Shown piece after piece: positions 35,370-41,836 of a stretch of 41,836 nucleotides of DNA. The notes beneath the pieces are model-generated. The model saw nothing but the letters and a program-made list of their open reading frames with translations, did no database searches and was not told where the DNA came from. Both the position numbers and the translations under genes were made by a program. The stretch is from Planctomycetota bacterium (lineage in GTDB: Bacteria; Planctomycetota; Planctomycetia; Pirellulales; UBA1268): contig JABAAH010000021.1 in assembly GCA_014238855.1 (NCBI GenBank), positions 1 to 41,836 on the forward strand, read 5' to 3'. Each line of letters begins with the position of its first letter. Positions within the stretch are counted from its first letter, which is position 1.

Positions 35370-36118
35370 AATTCCATGGCTTGCAGTTCCTCCAGCCTTT
35401 TCCTATGGGTAAGGTCGTAGTCGAGCGGCGTTATTGTAATGACACCATCAGCGAGTGCTGTGACATCGCTTTCTTTTAAAGATGGGGGTGGCGGTGGGTC
35501 GTTACTCGCCCAATAGTAATTCCTTCCCCGCGGGTCGACACGTCGTTCAAAGGCCTCGCCGTATCGAGTAACACTCATAGGAACAACTCGTACTTCCGCT
35601 TTTCCAAGCAGAGATGCCGTTGGAATATTGATATTAAAAAGGCTGCCGCGAGGTGGGTGGAAGCTGATTATTTTTTTCACAAGTCCACGTGCAATCTCAG
35701 CAGCACGTACAAAGTTCATATGGTCATCCCACTCAAGTGATACCGCGATGCTTGTGATGCCAAAAAAGGCACCCTCAATTGCCGCGGCCACCGTTCCTGA
35801 ATAGAGCACATTAATACCCGCATTGAGACCAGCGTTAATGCCGCTGATGATAAGTTCGGGGCGATGCTGACAGATCTCTGAAACTCCAAGCTTTACAGCA
35901 TCGGCCGGACTTCCGTCGACCGCCCATCCACGCCGTTGCTCATCGCGAAGGACTTCTTTTGCCGTAAGTGGGGAAAGGAACGTGATTCCGTGCCCCACAC
36001 CACTCTGCTCAGTCGATGGTGCAATAACAGAGATCTGATGGTCCTCTGCTATTGCATCCTCAAGTGCTGCCAGACCTGGTGCATATATTCCATCGTCATT
36101 GGTCAACAAAGCAATCAT
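35366..36118 (-). CDS. surE: 5'/3'-nucleotidase SurE
   Basis: The predicted protein has 250 residues, the usual length. SurE hydrolyses nucleoside 5'- or 3'-monophosphates and needs divalent metal. The metal site starts with LLTNDDGIYAPGL (Asp8, Asp9), then STEQSGVGHGIT (Ser and Gly of the second conserved box) and SGINAGLNAGINVLYSGTVAAAIEG, whose Asn is a metal ligand. A C-terminal segment DVTALADGVITITPLDYDLT is also typical. GGAGGA lies 7 bases before the ATG. It is divergent from guaA. Confidence 0.95.
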   Translation of the reverse strand: MIALLTNDDGIYAPGLAALEDAIAEDHQISVIAPSTEQSGVGHGITFLSPLTAKEVLRDEQRRGWAVDGSPADAVKLGVSEICQHRPELIISGINAGLNAGINVLYSGTVAAAIEGAFFGITSIAVSLEWDDHMNFVRAAEIARGLVKKIISFHPPRGSLFNINIPTASLLGKAEVRVVPMSVTRYGEAFERRVDPRGRNYYWASNDPPPPPSLKESDVTALADGVITITPLDYDLTHRKRLEELQAMEF

Positions 36119-36304
36119 CCAGTTCCTCCAGATATCACATCAAAAGACGGCCTTAGTGCGACCTTTCCGTGGCAAAATCACCTCATGACAGGTCACATTT
36201 CCACTCCAGATGCCGGGGAACTTCCACAGTGGTGTATTTTCCTCCGGCTAGAGGAGTATACTGGCGGGCTTTCAAAAAAGACCACGTAGAGAATTTTAAG
36301 AAAC

Positions 36305-37900
36305 ATGATGAGTTCACCACAAGGAGCACCTGCCGTCGGACACAAGCCATTTCAAGCGGTAAATGCAGAGCGAGTGGTTATTTTGGATTTTGGCTCCCAG
36401 TACGCTCAGCTTATTGCTCGACGGGTCCGGGAGCAGCATGTCTACTGTGAAATTGTTCGACACGATATCAGCGCTGAGAGACTCGCTGAAATTGCGCCTC
36501 AGGGAATCATCTTGTCTGGTGGACCCGCAAGCACTTACGAGCACAATGCCCCACGTTGTGACCCAGGTCTCTTTTCACTTGGGGTTCCTGTTCTGGGAAT
36601 CTGCTATGGAATGCAGGCCGCCTGCGAAGCACTTGGTGGGAAAGTCGGCCGTGCTGAAGCTCGAGAATACGGCCGATCACAGTGCGACGTGATTGTCGAA
36701 CACTCACTTTTTTCAGGAGTCCCCACAACAACCGATGTCTGGATGAGTCATGGGGATCAAGTGACTACCGTTTCCGATGACTTCATACCCCTTGCGAAGA
36801 CGTCCACCTGCCCGTTGGCAGCAGTCCGCCACCGCACACTCCCTGTATTTGGACTACAATTCCATCCAGAAGTTACTCACACACCTGCCGGAAGTGCCAT
36901 TCTTGCAAATTTCCTAATGAGTGAATGTGGTTGTCATGGAACATGGCGACTTGAAGATTTTACTGAACTTGCCATCGATTCGATCCGCCAGCAAGTGGGC
37001 TCCAAAAGGGTTATCTGCGGCCTTTCTGGTGGAGTTGATTCAGCAGTCGTGGCAGCACTGATCAGCAAAGCCATCGGCAATCAGCTGTCGTGTATCCTTG
37101 TCGACAACGGACTTCTTCGCAAAAATGAAGCCGCAGCAGTTATTGAAGAGTTCTCCGATCACTTCAAAACAGACCTTCACGTTGTGCCAGCTGAAGACAG
37201 ATTTCTTGATATCCTTTCAGGGATTACCGAACCTCAGGAAAAACGACGCCGTATTGGTGCCACTTTTATCGATTGCTTCGGTGACGAGGCGGCAAAAATT
37301 GAGGGTGCTGACTTCCTTGCTCAAGGCACCTTGTACCCTGACGTCATTGAAAGTGGTGCTGCTACAGATGGACCAGCAGCGACCATAAAACTTCACCATA
37401 ACGTCGGTGGACTTCCAGATGACCTCCAATTCGAGCTTATTGAGCCACTCCGAGATCTATTCAAGGACGAGGTGCGTCAACTTGGTATCAACCTAGGACT
37501 ACCAGAGCATATTGTCTGGCGACACCCGTTTCCTGGTCCTGGACTGGCCGTTCGTTGCCTTGGAGAAGTCACAAAACCACGACTCGACACGCTTCGTGAA
37601 GCCGATGCAATTGTTCTTGAAGAACTTCGGGGAGCTGGTTTGATGCGCAAAATTGCTCAGGCATTTGCTGTGCTGCTTCCAGTACAAAGCGTCGGCGTAA
37701 TGGGTGACGCACGCACTTATGAAGATGTTCTTGCCATTCGTGCTGTTGAAACTGAAGACTTCATGACTGCCGATTGGAGCCATGTTCCCTACGAGGTTCT
37801 CGGCCGGATGTCGACGAGAATCATCAATGAGGTACGGGGAGTCAACCGTGTGGTGTACGATATTTCATCGAAACCACCGGCAACCATTGAGTGGGAATAG
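36305..37900 (+). CDS. guaA: GMP synthase (glutamine-hydrolysing)
   Basis: The predicted protein has 531 residues. It aminates XMP to GMP using glutamine and ATP. Glutamine amidotransferase half: VLGICYGMQ with Cys100, and [10 protein letters not shown] with His187 and Glu189. ATP-pyrophosphatase half: [16 protein letters not shown] (about 238-253) is the P-loop; the C-terminal dimerisation domain contains [17 protein letters not shown] and ends with KPPATIEWE, the highly conserved terminus. The N terminus is about 20 residues longer than usual ([14 protein letters not shown]), and the ATG may be further downstream, but no later start is well placed. TATACT at 36257 is a possible -10. guaB is at 27162. 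Confidence 0.97.
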   Translation: MMSSPQGAPAVGHKPFQAVNAERVVILDFGSQYAQLIARRVREQHVYCEIVRHDISAERLAEIAPQGIILSGGPASTYEHNAPRCDPGLFSLGVPVLGICYGMQAACEALGGKVGRAEAREYGRSQCDVIVEHSLFSGVPTTTDVWMSHGDQVTTVSDDFIPLAKTSTCPLAAVRHRTLPVFGLQFHPEVTHTPAGSAILANFLMSECGCHGTWRLEDFTELAIDSIRQQVGSKRVICGLSGGVDSAVVAALISKAIGNQLSCILVDNGLLRKNEAAAVIEEFSDHFKTDLHVVPAEDRFLDILSGITEPQEKRRRIGATFIDCFGDEAAKIEGADFLAQGTLYPDVIESGAATDGPAATIKLHHNVGGLPDDLQFELIEPLRDLFKDEVRQLGINLGLPEHIVWRHPFPGPGLAVRCLGEVTKPRLDTLREADAIVLEELRGAGLMRKIAQAFAVLLPVQSVGVMGDARTYEDVLAIRAVETEDFMTADWSHVPYEVLGRMSTRIINEVRGVNRVVYDISSKPPATIEWE

Positions 37901-38054
37901 CCACATCACGTGGTCACGCTTCACCCTACACGGCCGCGATTCTTATGCTTATTGGCAAGACAATAGAAAATAGTTCGACCTTGTAAGAGGGCATAAAGCA
38001 AATGCAATGCGAGTCACGTTGCCCGCACGAAGACCATTAGCTTCTTGATAACGA

Positions 38055-38825
38055 ATGACTTCCATGACAACAAACAATACGGAATCAAAGGCACAACCAC
38101 TAGGAATCATCTTTGCGCTTCCTATTGAAGCCCACACTTTTGAACGACGCGTTTGTGGCACCACAAAATATCAGGGGCAGGGGTGTGTCATGTTCGAGGG
38201 GCATATCTCTGATCACCCGATCGTCTGGACAATTTCCGGAGTCGGCCGAGAGGCAGCTACACGGTCTGCACAACTCATCATCGACGGCCACCAACCCCAT
38301 ACCTTGATTTCTGCCGGATTTGCCGGTGCATTGGCACCAGACATTGAACGTGGCACCGTTCTTGTTCCAGACAGAATTCTTGACGACAACCATCAATGCA
38401 TCCACACGCTCGGCCACGGCGATCAGATTCCGTGGCCTGCTGGAAAAATCATGAATTCAAATACCACTCTTATCACTGTTAATTCAGTTATCACTTCGAA
38501 AGAAGAAAAAGCTCAACTACGCGAAAAAACGTATGCCGATCTTGTTGACATGGAATCTGCCGCGGTTGCCCTCGTCACACAAGACGCGGATGTTCAATTC
38601 CTATCCGTACGTGCGATCTCTGATACTTCCGAAGAGACGCTTCCTCCAGAAGTCAGCCGACTTAGCAAGCCACAGTCATCAATGCATCGTTTCGGTGCTG
38701 CCCTCGCAGCAATTACCCGTCGTCCAGGAGCTGTTACAGACCTTTGGAGACTATGGGAGCAGGGCATGTCTTGCTCTCGAACGCTTGCAGATCGACTTGA
38801 GCAGATAGCGCAAGCAATTCACTGA
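38055..38825 (+). CDS. MTA/SAH-nucleosidase family protein (HpnG-like)
   Basis: The predicted protein has 256 residues. The nucleoside phosphorylase/nucleosidase core is clear: GIIFALPIEAHTF at the N terminus, ISGVGREAATRSAQLII, LISAGFAGALAPDIERGTVLV, and the purine/ribose-binding DLVDMESAAVALV followed by RAISDTSEETLPPEV. The last segment and the C-terminal extension with RRPGAVTDLWRLWEQ resemble HpnG, the adenosylhopane nucleosidase, more than 5'-methylthioadenosine nucleosidase. The precise substrate is uncertain and no hopanoid gene is adjacent. The ATG at 38055 is used; a second at 38064 is possible. It overlaps the esterase gene on the other strand by 7 bases. Confidence 0.7.
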   Translation: MTSMTTNNTESKAQPLGIIFALPIEAHTFERRVCGTTKYQGQGCVMFEGHISDHPIVWTISGVGREAATRSAQLIIDGHQPHTLISAGFAGALAPDIERGTVLVPDRILDDNHQCIHTLGHGDQIPWPAGKIMNSNTTLITVNSVITSKEEKAQLREKTYADLVDMESAAVALVTQDADVQFLSVRAISDTSEETLPPEVSRLSKPQSSMHRFGAALAAITRRPGAVTDLWRLWEQGMSCSRTLADRLEQIAQAIH

Positions 38826-39610
38826 GCGTCACCTGAGCTCGTTCCGTCAAGATGTTTCTGACAAAACTCAACTGACTGCTCAAGCCATGTCGTGTCAGCG
38901 TCAACTTTTGGCAGCTGATTTTGATCACCACCATACATTAAGGTAGGAATAGCGAGCTTTTGCGCCTTCTTATAAACGACGTCCGCTGCCCAAGGCGGAT
39001 GAATCTTGTCTTGAGGCGGCGCGTTCGAATATAAGAAAACGGGGGCCTCCCCAGTCTCCATGAGAGGGATGATAATTTCTTTCGTTCGCCACGGTTGCCA
39101 GAGGCTTACCACAACATTTGGACGCGAACTCAGACGAGCCACTTCATCATCACTCTCAATCATTGCGTAATCATCTTGGTAGGCCAGATATTCACTAATA
39201 ATTGCTCCGGCAGAGGCTCCGCCACAGACGATACGTGCTCCATCAATCTCCCAGTCTTTCGATTGGCTCCGCAAAAACTGAATCGCTCGGGCGCAGTGTC
39301 GTGCGATTTCAAGATGGTCAACGTCCTCACTCAACAGAGGATAGTTACAACTCGCAACCGCAAAACCAGCGTCTTGATAGGCCTGGAGCATTGCGGACCT
39401 ATTTTTCTCAAACTCGCTTTTATCGCCAGTCTGAAAACCTCCTCCATGAAACCAGACAAACACGGGCGCTGGTCCGTCTGTAGCCACCGCGGGCCAGAAG
39501 TCCAGCACATCTCGCTCATGCTTTGTGTCGTAGGCAACGTCCCGGCTTGGCTCATCACCAAAGGAAAATGTGGAGCACCACATCACAACAAGTACAGCGA
39601 TTTTTTTCAT
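38819..39610 (-). CDS. Exported alpha/beta-hydrolase esterase/lipase, HSL type
   Basis: The predicted protein has 263 residues. A short N-terminal hydrophobic segment (AVLVVMWCSTFSFG) may be a signal peptide. The oxyanion motif HGGGF is at 55-59, and the nucleophile elbow GGASAG at 130-135 with Ser133; a C-terminal acid and His are not obvious by eye. This is the hormone-sensitive-lipase/carboxylesterase fold (DUF-like in planctomycetes, often near sulfatases), but no sulfatase is adjacent. No strong ribosome binding site is visible. It converges with the HpnG-like gene and is 106 bases upstream of the lipoprotein gene. Confidence 0.8.
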   Translation of the reverse strand: MKKIAVLVVMWCSTFSFGDEPSRDVAYDTKHERDVLDFWPAVATDGPAPVFVWFHGGGFQTGDKSEFEKNRSAMLQAYQDAGFAVASCNYPLLSEDVDHLEIARHCARAIQFLRSQSKDWEIDGARIVCGGASAGAIISEYLAYQDDYAMIESDDEVARLSSRPNVVVSLWQPWRTKEIIIPLMETGEAPVFLYSNAPPQDKIHPPWAADVVYKKAQKLAIPTLMYGGDQNQLPKVDADTTWLEQSVEFCQKHLDGTSSGDAQ

Positions 39611-39716
39611 AATGAGCTACACGGAAACATACAACGAGCACGGAGATTCTCATAGTATTCCACAGCGACTGGGGAAAAGCTATTCCACCCAGTGAACTTT
39701 GGCACAATTTAGAAAC

Positions 39717-40208
39717 CTACTTTGATATCAATTCAAAATTGAAAACATTCTCACCGCCAGGAGTAACGGTTGCAGACAACTTTGACTTTTCATGATCACT
39801 GTACTTTTCCGGCAATTCATTTAACGGGTCATCCTCAGACCCTGGCGCAGGACCCTCATCTGTATTCATCGATTCGTCATAGGGCGTACCACCCGGAATT
39901 GTCTCTATTTCAATAGCCGGAAATTTCTGAATTGCTACACCAAACGCTCCCGGAGTTGCTCCGTCACCGGCATTAAAAGAAGTCAGTTCATAGTTTCCGT
40001 TTGTATCAGTTGTTGCATTCGCTGGCTTCTGTCCATCAAGAGGATAAAAAGTGATTGTTGCACGCTCAACCGGAGTTCCGTCAAGCGTTACTGCACCCGT
40101 GCTTTTATACGTTGGCGGCCACTTCGGACCACCGCAGCCCATGAAGGCTGTCACAGAAATACTGGCCAAACATACCGTTAAGCAACATAGAAGGTTTTTC
40201 TTGTTCAT
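39717..40208 (-). CDS. Putative lipoprotein with a transthyretin-like domain
   Basis: The predicted protein has 163 residues. A signal peptide ends in FMGCGG with a candidate lipid-modified Cys25; the lipobox is not the perfect consensus. The remainder resembles the carboxypeptidase regulatory-like (transthyretin-type) sandwich: GAVTLDGTPVERATITFYPL, then ANATTDTNGNYELTSF, and GAFGVAIQKFP. A small charged insert (DEGPAPGSEDDPLNELPEKY) follows, and the end is NVFNFELISK. Such lipoproteins frequently follow DUF1559 pseudopilin genes in planctomycetes, as here. AGGGAAAGAG lies upstream of the ATG. The gap to the pseudopilin stop contains a hairpin (40247-40279). Confidence 0.85.
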   Translation of the reverse strand: MNKKNLLCCLTVCLASISVTAFMGCGGPKWPPTYKSTGAVTLDGTPVERATITFYPLDGQKPANATTDTNGNYELTSFNAGDGATPGAFGVAIQKFPAIEIETIPGGTPYDESMNTDEGPAPGSEDDPLNELPEKYSDHEKSKLSATVTPGGENVFNFELISK

Positions 40209-40246
40209 TGTTCTCTTTCCCTGAAAAAAAGATGGTGCATCAATAA

Positions 40247-40279
40247 AGCTTGCCGCAGGCTAAGAACCTGCGGCAAGCT
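40247..40279 (-). terminator. Hairpin between the pseudopilin and lipoprotein genes
   Basis: AGCTTGCCGCAGG (40247-40259) and CCTGCGGCAAGCT (40267-40279) form a perfect 13-bp stem with a 7-base loop, just after the pseudopilin stop codon on the minus strand. Only a weak TTTATTG follows rather than a T-run. It could attenuate transcription into the lipoprotein gene or stabilise the 3' end of the pseudopilin mRNA. Confidence 0.6.
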
Positions 40280-40291
40280 GAGCTAATCAAC

Positions 40292-41482
40292 TTACTCGCG
40301 AATAGCCTCACCACCCGCCTTTGATCCCATGGCACCCCAGACGCCATAATGTGATTGGATACTTGCAGCACTTCCAACCTTTTTAGTCAGGTCACCAGTA
40401 TCGATAGTGTCATTTACATACCGTGTGCCTCCATCGGCCATTGCAAGCACGACACCATTAGGGTGGTACGAGGAAGCTGACATGACACCATGGTTCCAAT
40501 TCACAGGATTCTGCACAACGCCGCATGAAGGCGAGTTTGGTGGCAACACCGTATTGAAACCGGTTCTTGAAATATAGCCGTCCGCGTAATTTCCACCCTT
40601 AATTGAATGGAGTTGCGTACCAGCGGCAAATTTCTGCCCATCGCGTACTGCCAGGCACGCACTCGGGTTATTTTGCACGCCCGCAACACCGATTGCCTCA
40701 GCTGTCCGATAGTCTTCGGTGGTTGCCGAAATACCCGTCCGACCATTTCCGACACAACCCTCGCTGATCAGTGCTGTGTTTGAAAGCCCGTCAGTGACCT
40801 CTCTGAATTCTATTCCCCGTTTCGTGGCATTGTCAGCAGGAGTTGTTGTATTTTTAATAGGGTATGAGGCGCAACCAAACATACCGCGATACTTTTCCTT
40901 CCATAATTTACCTGCTGCATCGCTATTGGGGAAATACCGTTCACGAAGATTCACCGTGCTATCTCCATAGCATCCAAGATAATTTGTTGGAGCGTATTGG
41001 CCCGCACTTACCGTTGGCTGGCTGTCTGAAGGACAGCGAAGAAACGCTGGATCACCGATACCGGGCCTGCCGTATCTCAAACCACCGTGCCAAACGGGCT
41101 TGTCGGGAAACGAAGCGATAGTATCTGCAATCATCTGTTGTTCCATAAATGGCATCACAGATGCAATCCAAGACAGACGCCCACCTTGGCTAATTCCAGG
41201 GCCGACCCACTTTGTATACGTCCCACCCTGACCAGCAGGAAAGGCCTGCTGTGCATCAGCGTAGGTGTGGCAGGCCAACGCAAGTTGCTTCACTTGACTG
41301 GTGCACGAACTCCGACGAGCCGCTTCACGTGCCTGTTGAACTGCCGGCAACAATAGGCCGACCAGCACACCAATGATCGCGATTACGACCAATAATTCGA
41401 TTAACGTAAATCCTTTTTGTCGCCATCCAGTAGCAGCACCTGCCTTACGGAAAGCGCAAACATATAAGCGCGATAACATCAT
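40292..41482 (-). CDS. DUF1559 type IV pilin-like protein (pseudopilin)
   Basis: The predicted protein has 396 residues. The prepilin motif [20 protein letters not shown] is at about 23-42, with peptidase cleavage after Gly24 and Glu29 at position +5; the hydrophobic helix runs to about 46. After [15 protein letters not shown] a large DUF1559 domain follows, with the C-terminal [16 protein letters not shown] typical of the family. DUF1559 proteins are numerous in planctomycetes and are thought to form surface or secretion-related pilus-like structures. The ATG at 41482 has GGGAGGA 8 bases upstream. Paired with the lipoprotein gene downstream. Confidence 0.95.
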   Translation of the reverse strand: MMLSRLYVCAFRKAGAATGWRQKGFTLIELLVVIAIIGVLVGLLLPAVQQAREAARRSSCTSQVKQLALACHTYADAQQAFPAGQGGTYTKWVGPGISQGGRLSWIASVMPFMEQQMIADTIASFPDKPVWHGGLRYGRPGIGDPAFLRCPSDSQPTVSAGQYAPTNYLGCYGDSTVNLRERYFPNSDAAGKLWKEKYRGMFGCASYPIKNTTTPADNATKRGIEFREVTDGLSNTALISEGCVGNGRTGISATTEDYRTAEAIGVAGVQNNPSACLAVRDGQKFAAGTQLHSIKGGNYADGYISRTGFNTVLPPNSPSCGVVQNPVNWNHGVMSASSYHPNGVVLAMADGGTRYVNDTIDTGDLTKKVGSAASIQSHYGVWGAMGSKAGGEAIRE

Positions 41483-41582
41483 GACAAAATCCTCCCAAAA
41501 GAAAAATGAATAACTAAAATCATTTTAACTGCTGATGAGAGATATTTGAAATATTAATTTCGTATCAAAATAACCGTTGCAT

Positions 41583-41786
41583 TTACGCAGAAAACAACGG
41601 TTTTTGGATAGAAATTGTCCATACTGCAACCTGAGTTTCATAAACACAGGCTTTCGCATTCATTCCTAACGTGCATCGTATGCCAGATGCCTGATTCACC
41701 AACGTATTCAACTTTGAACTCAGTTCAAAGTTGAATACGTTGCTATCACTTTCAAACACCGTTACGAAGGAAAGACATAAAAACAC
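41583..41786 (-). pseudogene. Possible relic of a lipoprotein gene 3' end
   Basis: A 67-residue frame reads ESDSNVFNFELSSKLNT and then unlike-protein sequence. The stretch NVFNFELSSK resembles the C terminus of the lipoprotein gene at 39717 (NVFNFELISK); the codon after the lysine is TTG where the lipoprotein gene has the stop TAG. The DNA similarity extends about 30 bases with substitutions. This suggests an old copy of a lipoprotein gene end that was overwritten by the palindrome at 41700-41742. I do not consider it a functional gene, since upstream it is closed by a stop (minus strand, 41808-41810). Confidence 0.35.
41700..41742. repeat. Perfect 43-bp palindrome
   Basis: Two 21-base arms (41700-41720 and 41722-41742) are exact reverse complements, with one base (41721) between them. 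The core is TTTGAACT-C-AGTTCAAA. No T-run is adjacent on either side. The palindrome lies about 220 bases upstream of the pseudopilin start, near the window end. A perfect palindrome of this length is rare in ordinary sequence. Confidence 0.85.
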
Positions 41787-41836
41787 ACTAAATGTTTCGT
41801 CTGCAACTTACACAGAAGAGGTTAAACAAAGAAAAA

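Noticed and set aside
39095-39655. Plus-strand frame of 186 residues
   Set aside because: It is opposite the esterase gene, which has HGGG and GASAG motifs; the shadow frame has no such pattern.
1-41836. Mobile elements, CRISPR arrays, tRNA or rRNA
   Set aside because: I found no transposase, integrase, regularly spaced repeat-spacer pattern, T-loop-like GTTCRANYC in a cloverleaf context, or rRNA sequence.

Overview
The window looks like a chromosomal segment of a planctomycete (Planctomycetota, probably a marine Pirellulales-type organism). The evidence is a DUF1559 pseudopilin (40292-41482) followed by a transthyretin-like lipoprotein, a Hanks-type kinase with a DLG motif and a C-terminal membrane anchor, a TPR protein carrying RNA polymerase alpha-CTD-like domains, several secreted proteins of types I associate only with planctomycetes, and mostly monocistronic housekeeping genes on alternating strands. 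I see no insertion sequence, prophage, CRISPR array, tRNA or rRNA.

Layout. 1-3 kb: the 3' part of the TPR/tandem alpha-CTD gene, a DUF4912 protein, then a gene-poor stretch that can fold into a roughly 260-nt structured RNA closed by a 23-bp helix (2451-2705), and a possible small membrane protein on the other strand. 3-9 kb: a secreted alpha/beta hydrolase, a large exported protein of unknown function and a polytopic membrane protein. 9-12 kb: argG and pyruvate kinase. 12-18.7 kb: an SDR oxidoreductase, glnD overlapped by a PduO-type cobalamin adenosyltransferase, a TolB-like propeller protein and proC. 18.7-22.5 kb: a lysine-rich histone H1-like protein, a small GH2-like beta-sandwich protein, a YhdH-type oxidoreductase, thioredoxin and a primary-type sigma factor whose 3' end overlaps trxA. 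22.8-26.4 kb: a membrane/coiled-coil protein with a clear intrinsic terminator, then btaA-btaB, predicted to make betaine lipid (DGTS). 26.4-33.3 kb: a secreted protein, guaB, two unknown genes, ilvD, a HAD phosphatase and a glutaredoxin-like protein. 33.4-41.8 kb: the Ser/Thr kinase, surE, guaA, an MTA/SAH-nucleosidase-like (HpnG-like) protein, an esterase, and the lipoprotein/pseudopilin pair, followed by a perfect 43-bp palindrome.

How the genes fit together. Much of the window is primary metabolism: Arg (argG), Pro (proC), branched-chain amino acids (ilvD), GMP (guaB, guaA), nitrogen sensing (glnD), glycolysis (pyk) and B12 cofactor (ATR). The only compact pathway operon is btaA-btaB, with a 4-nt ATGA overlap. 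The points I find most worth following are the structured RNA candidate at 2451-2705, the tandem alpha-CTD protein, the betaine-lipid operon, the palindrome with a relic-like coding fragment at 41.7 kb, and a 20-bp repeat cluster upstream of the adenosyltransferase. Starts were chosen from Shine-Dalgarno-like sequences read by eye. Family assignments come from recognised motifs, not from a search.
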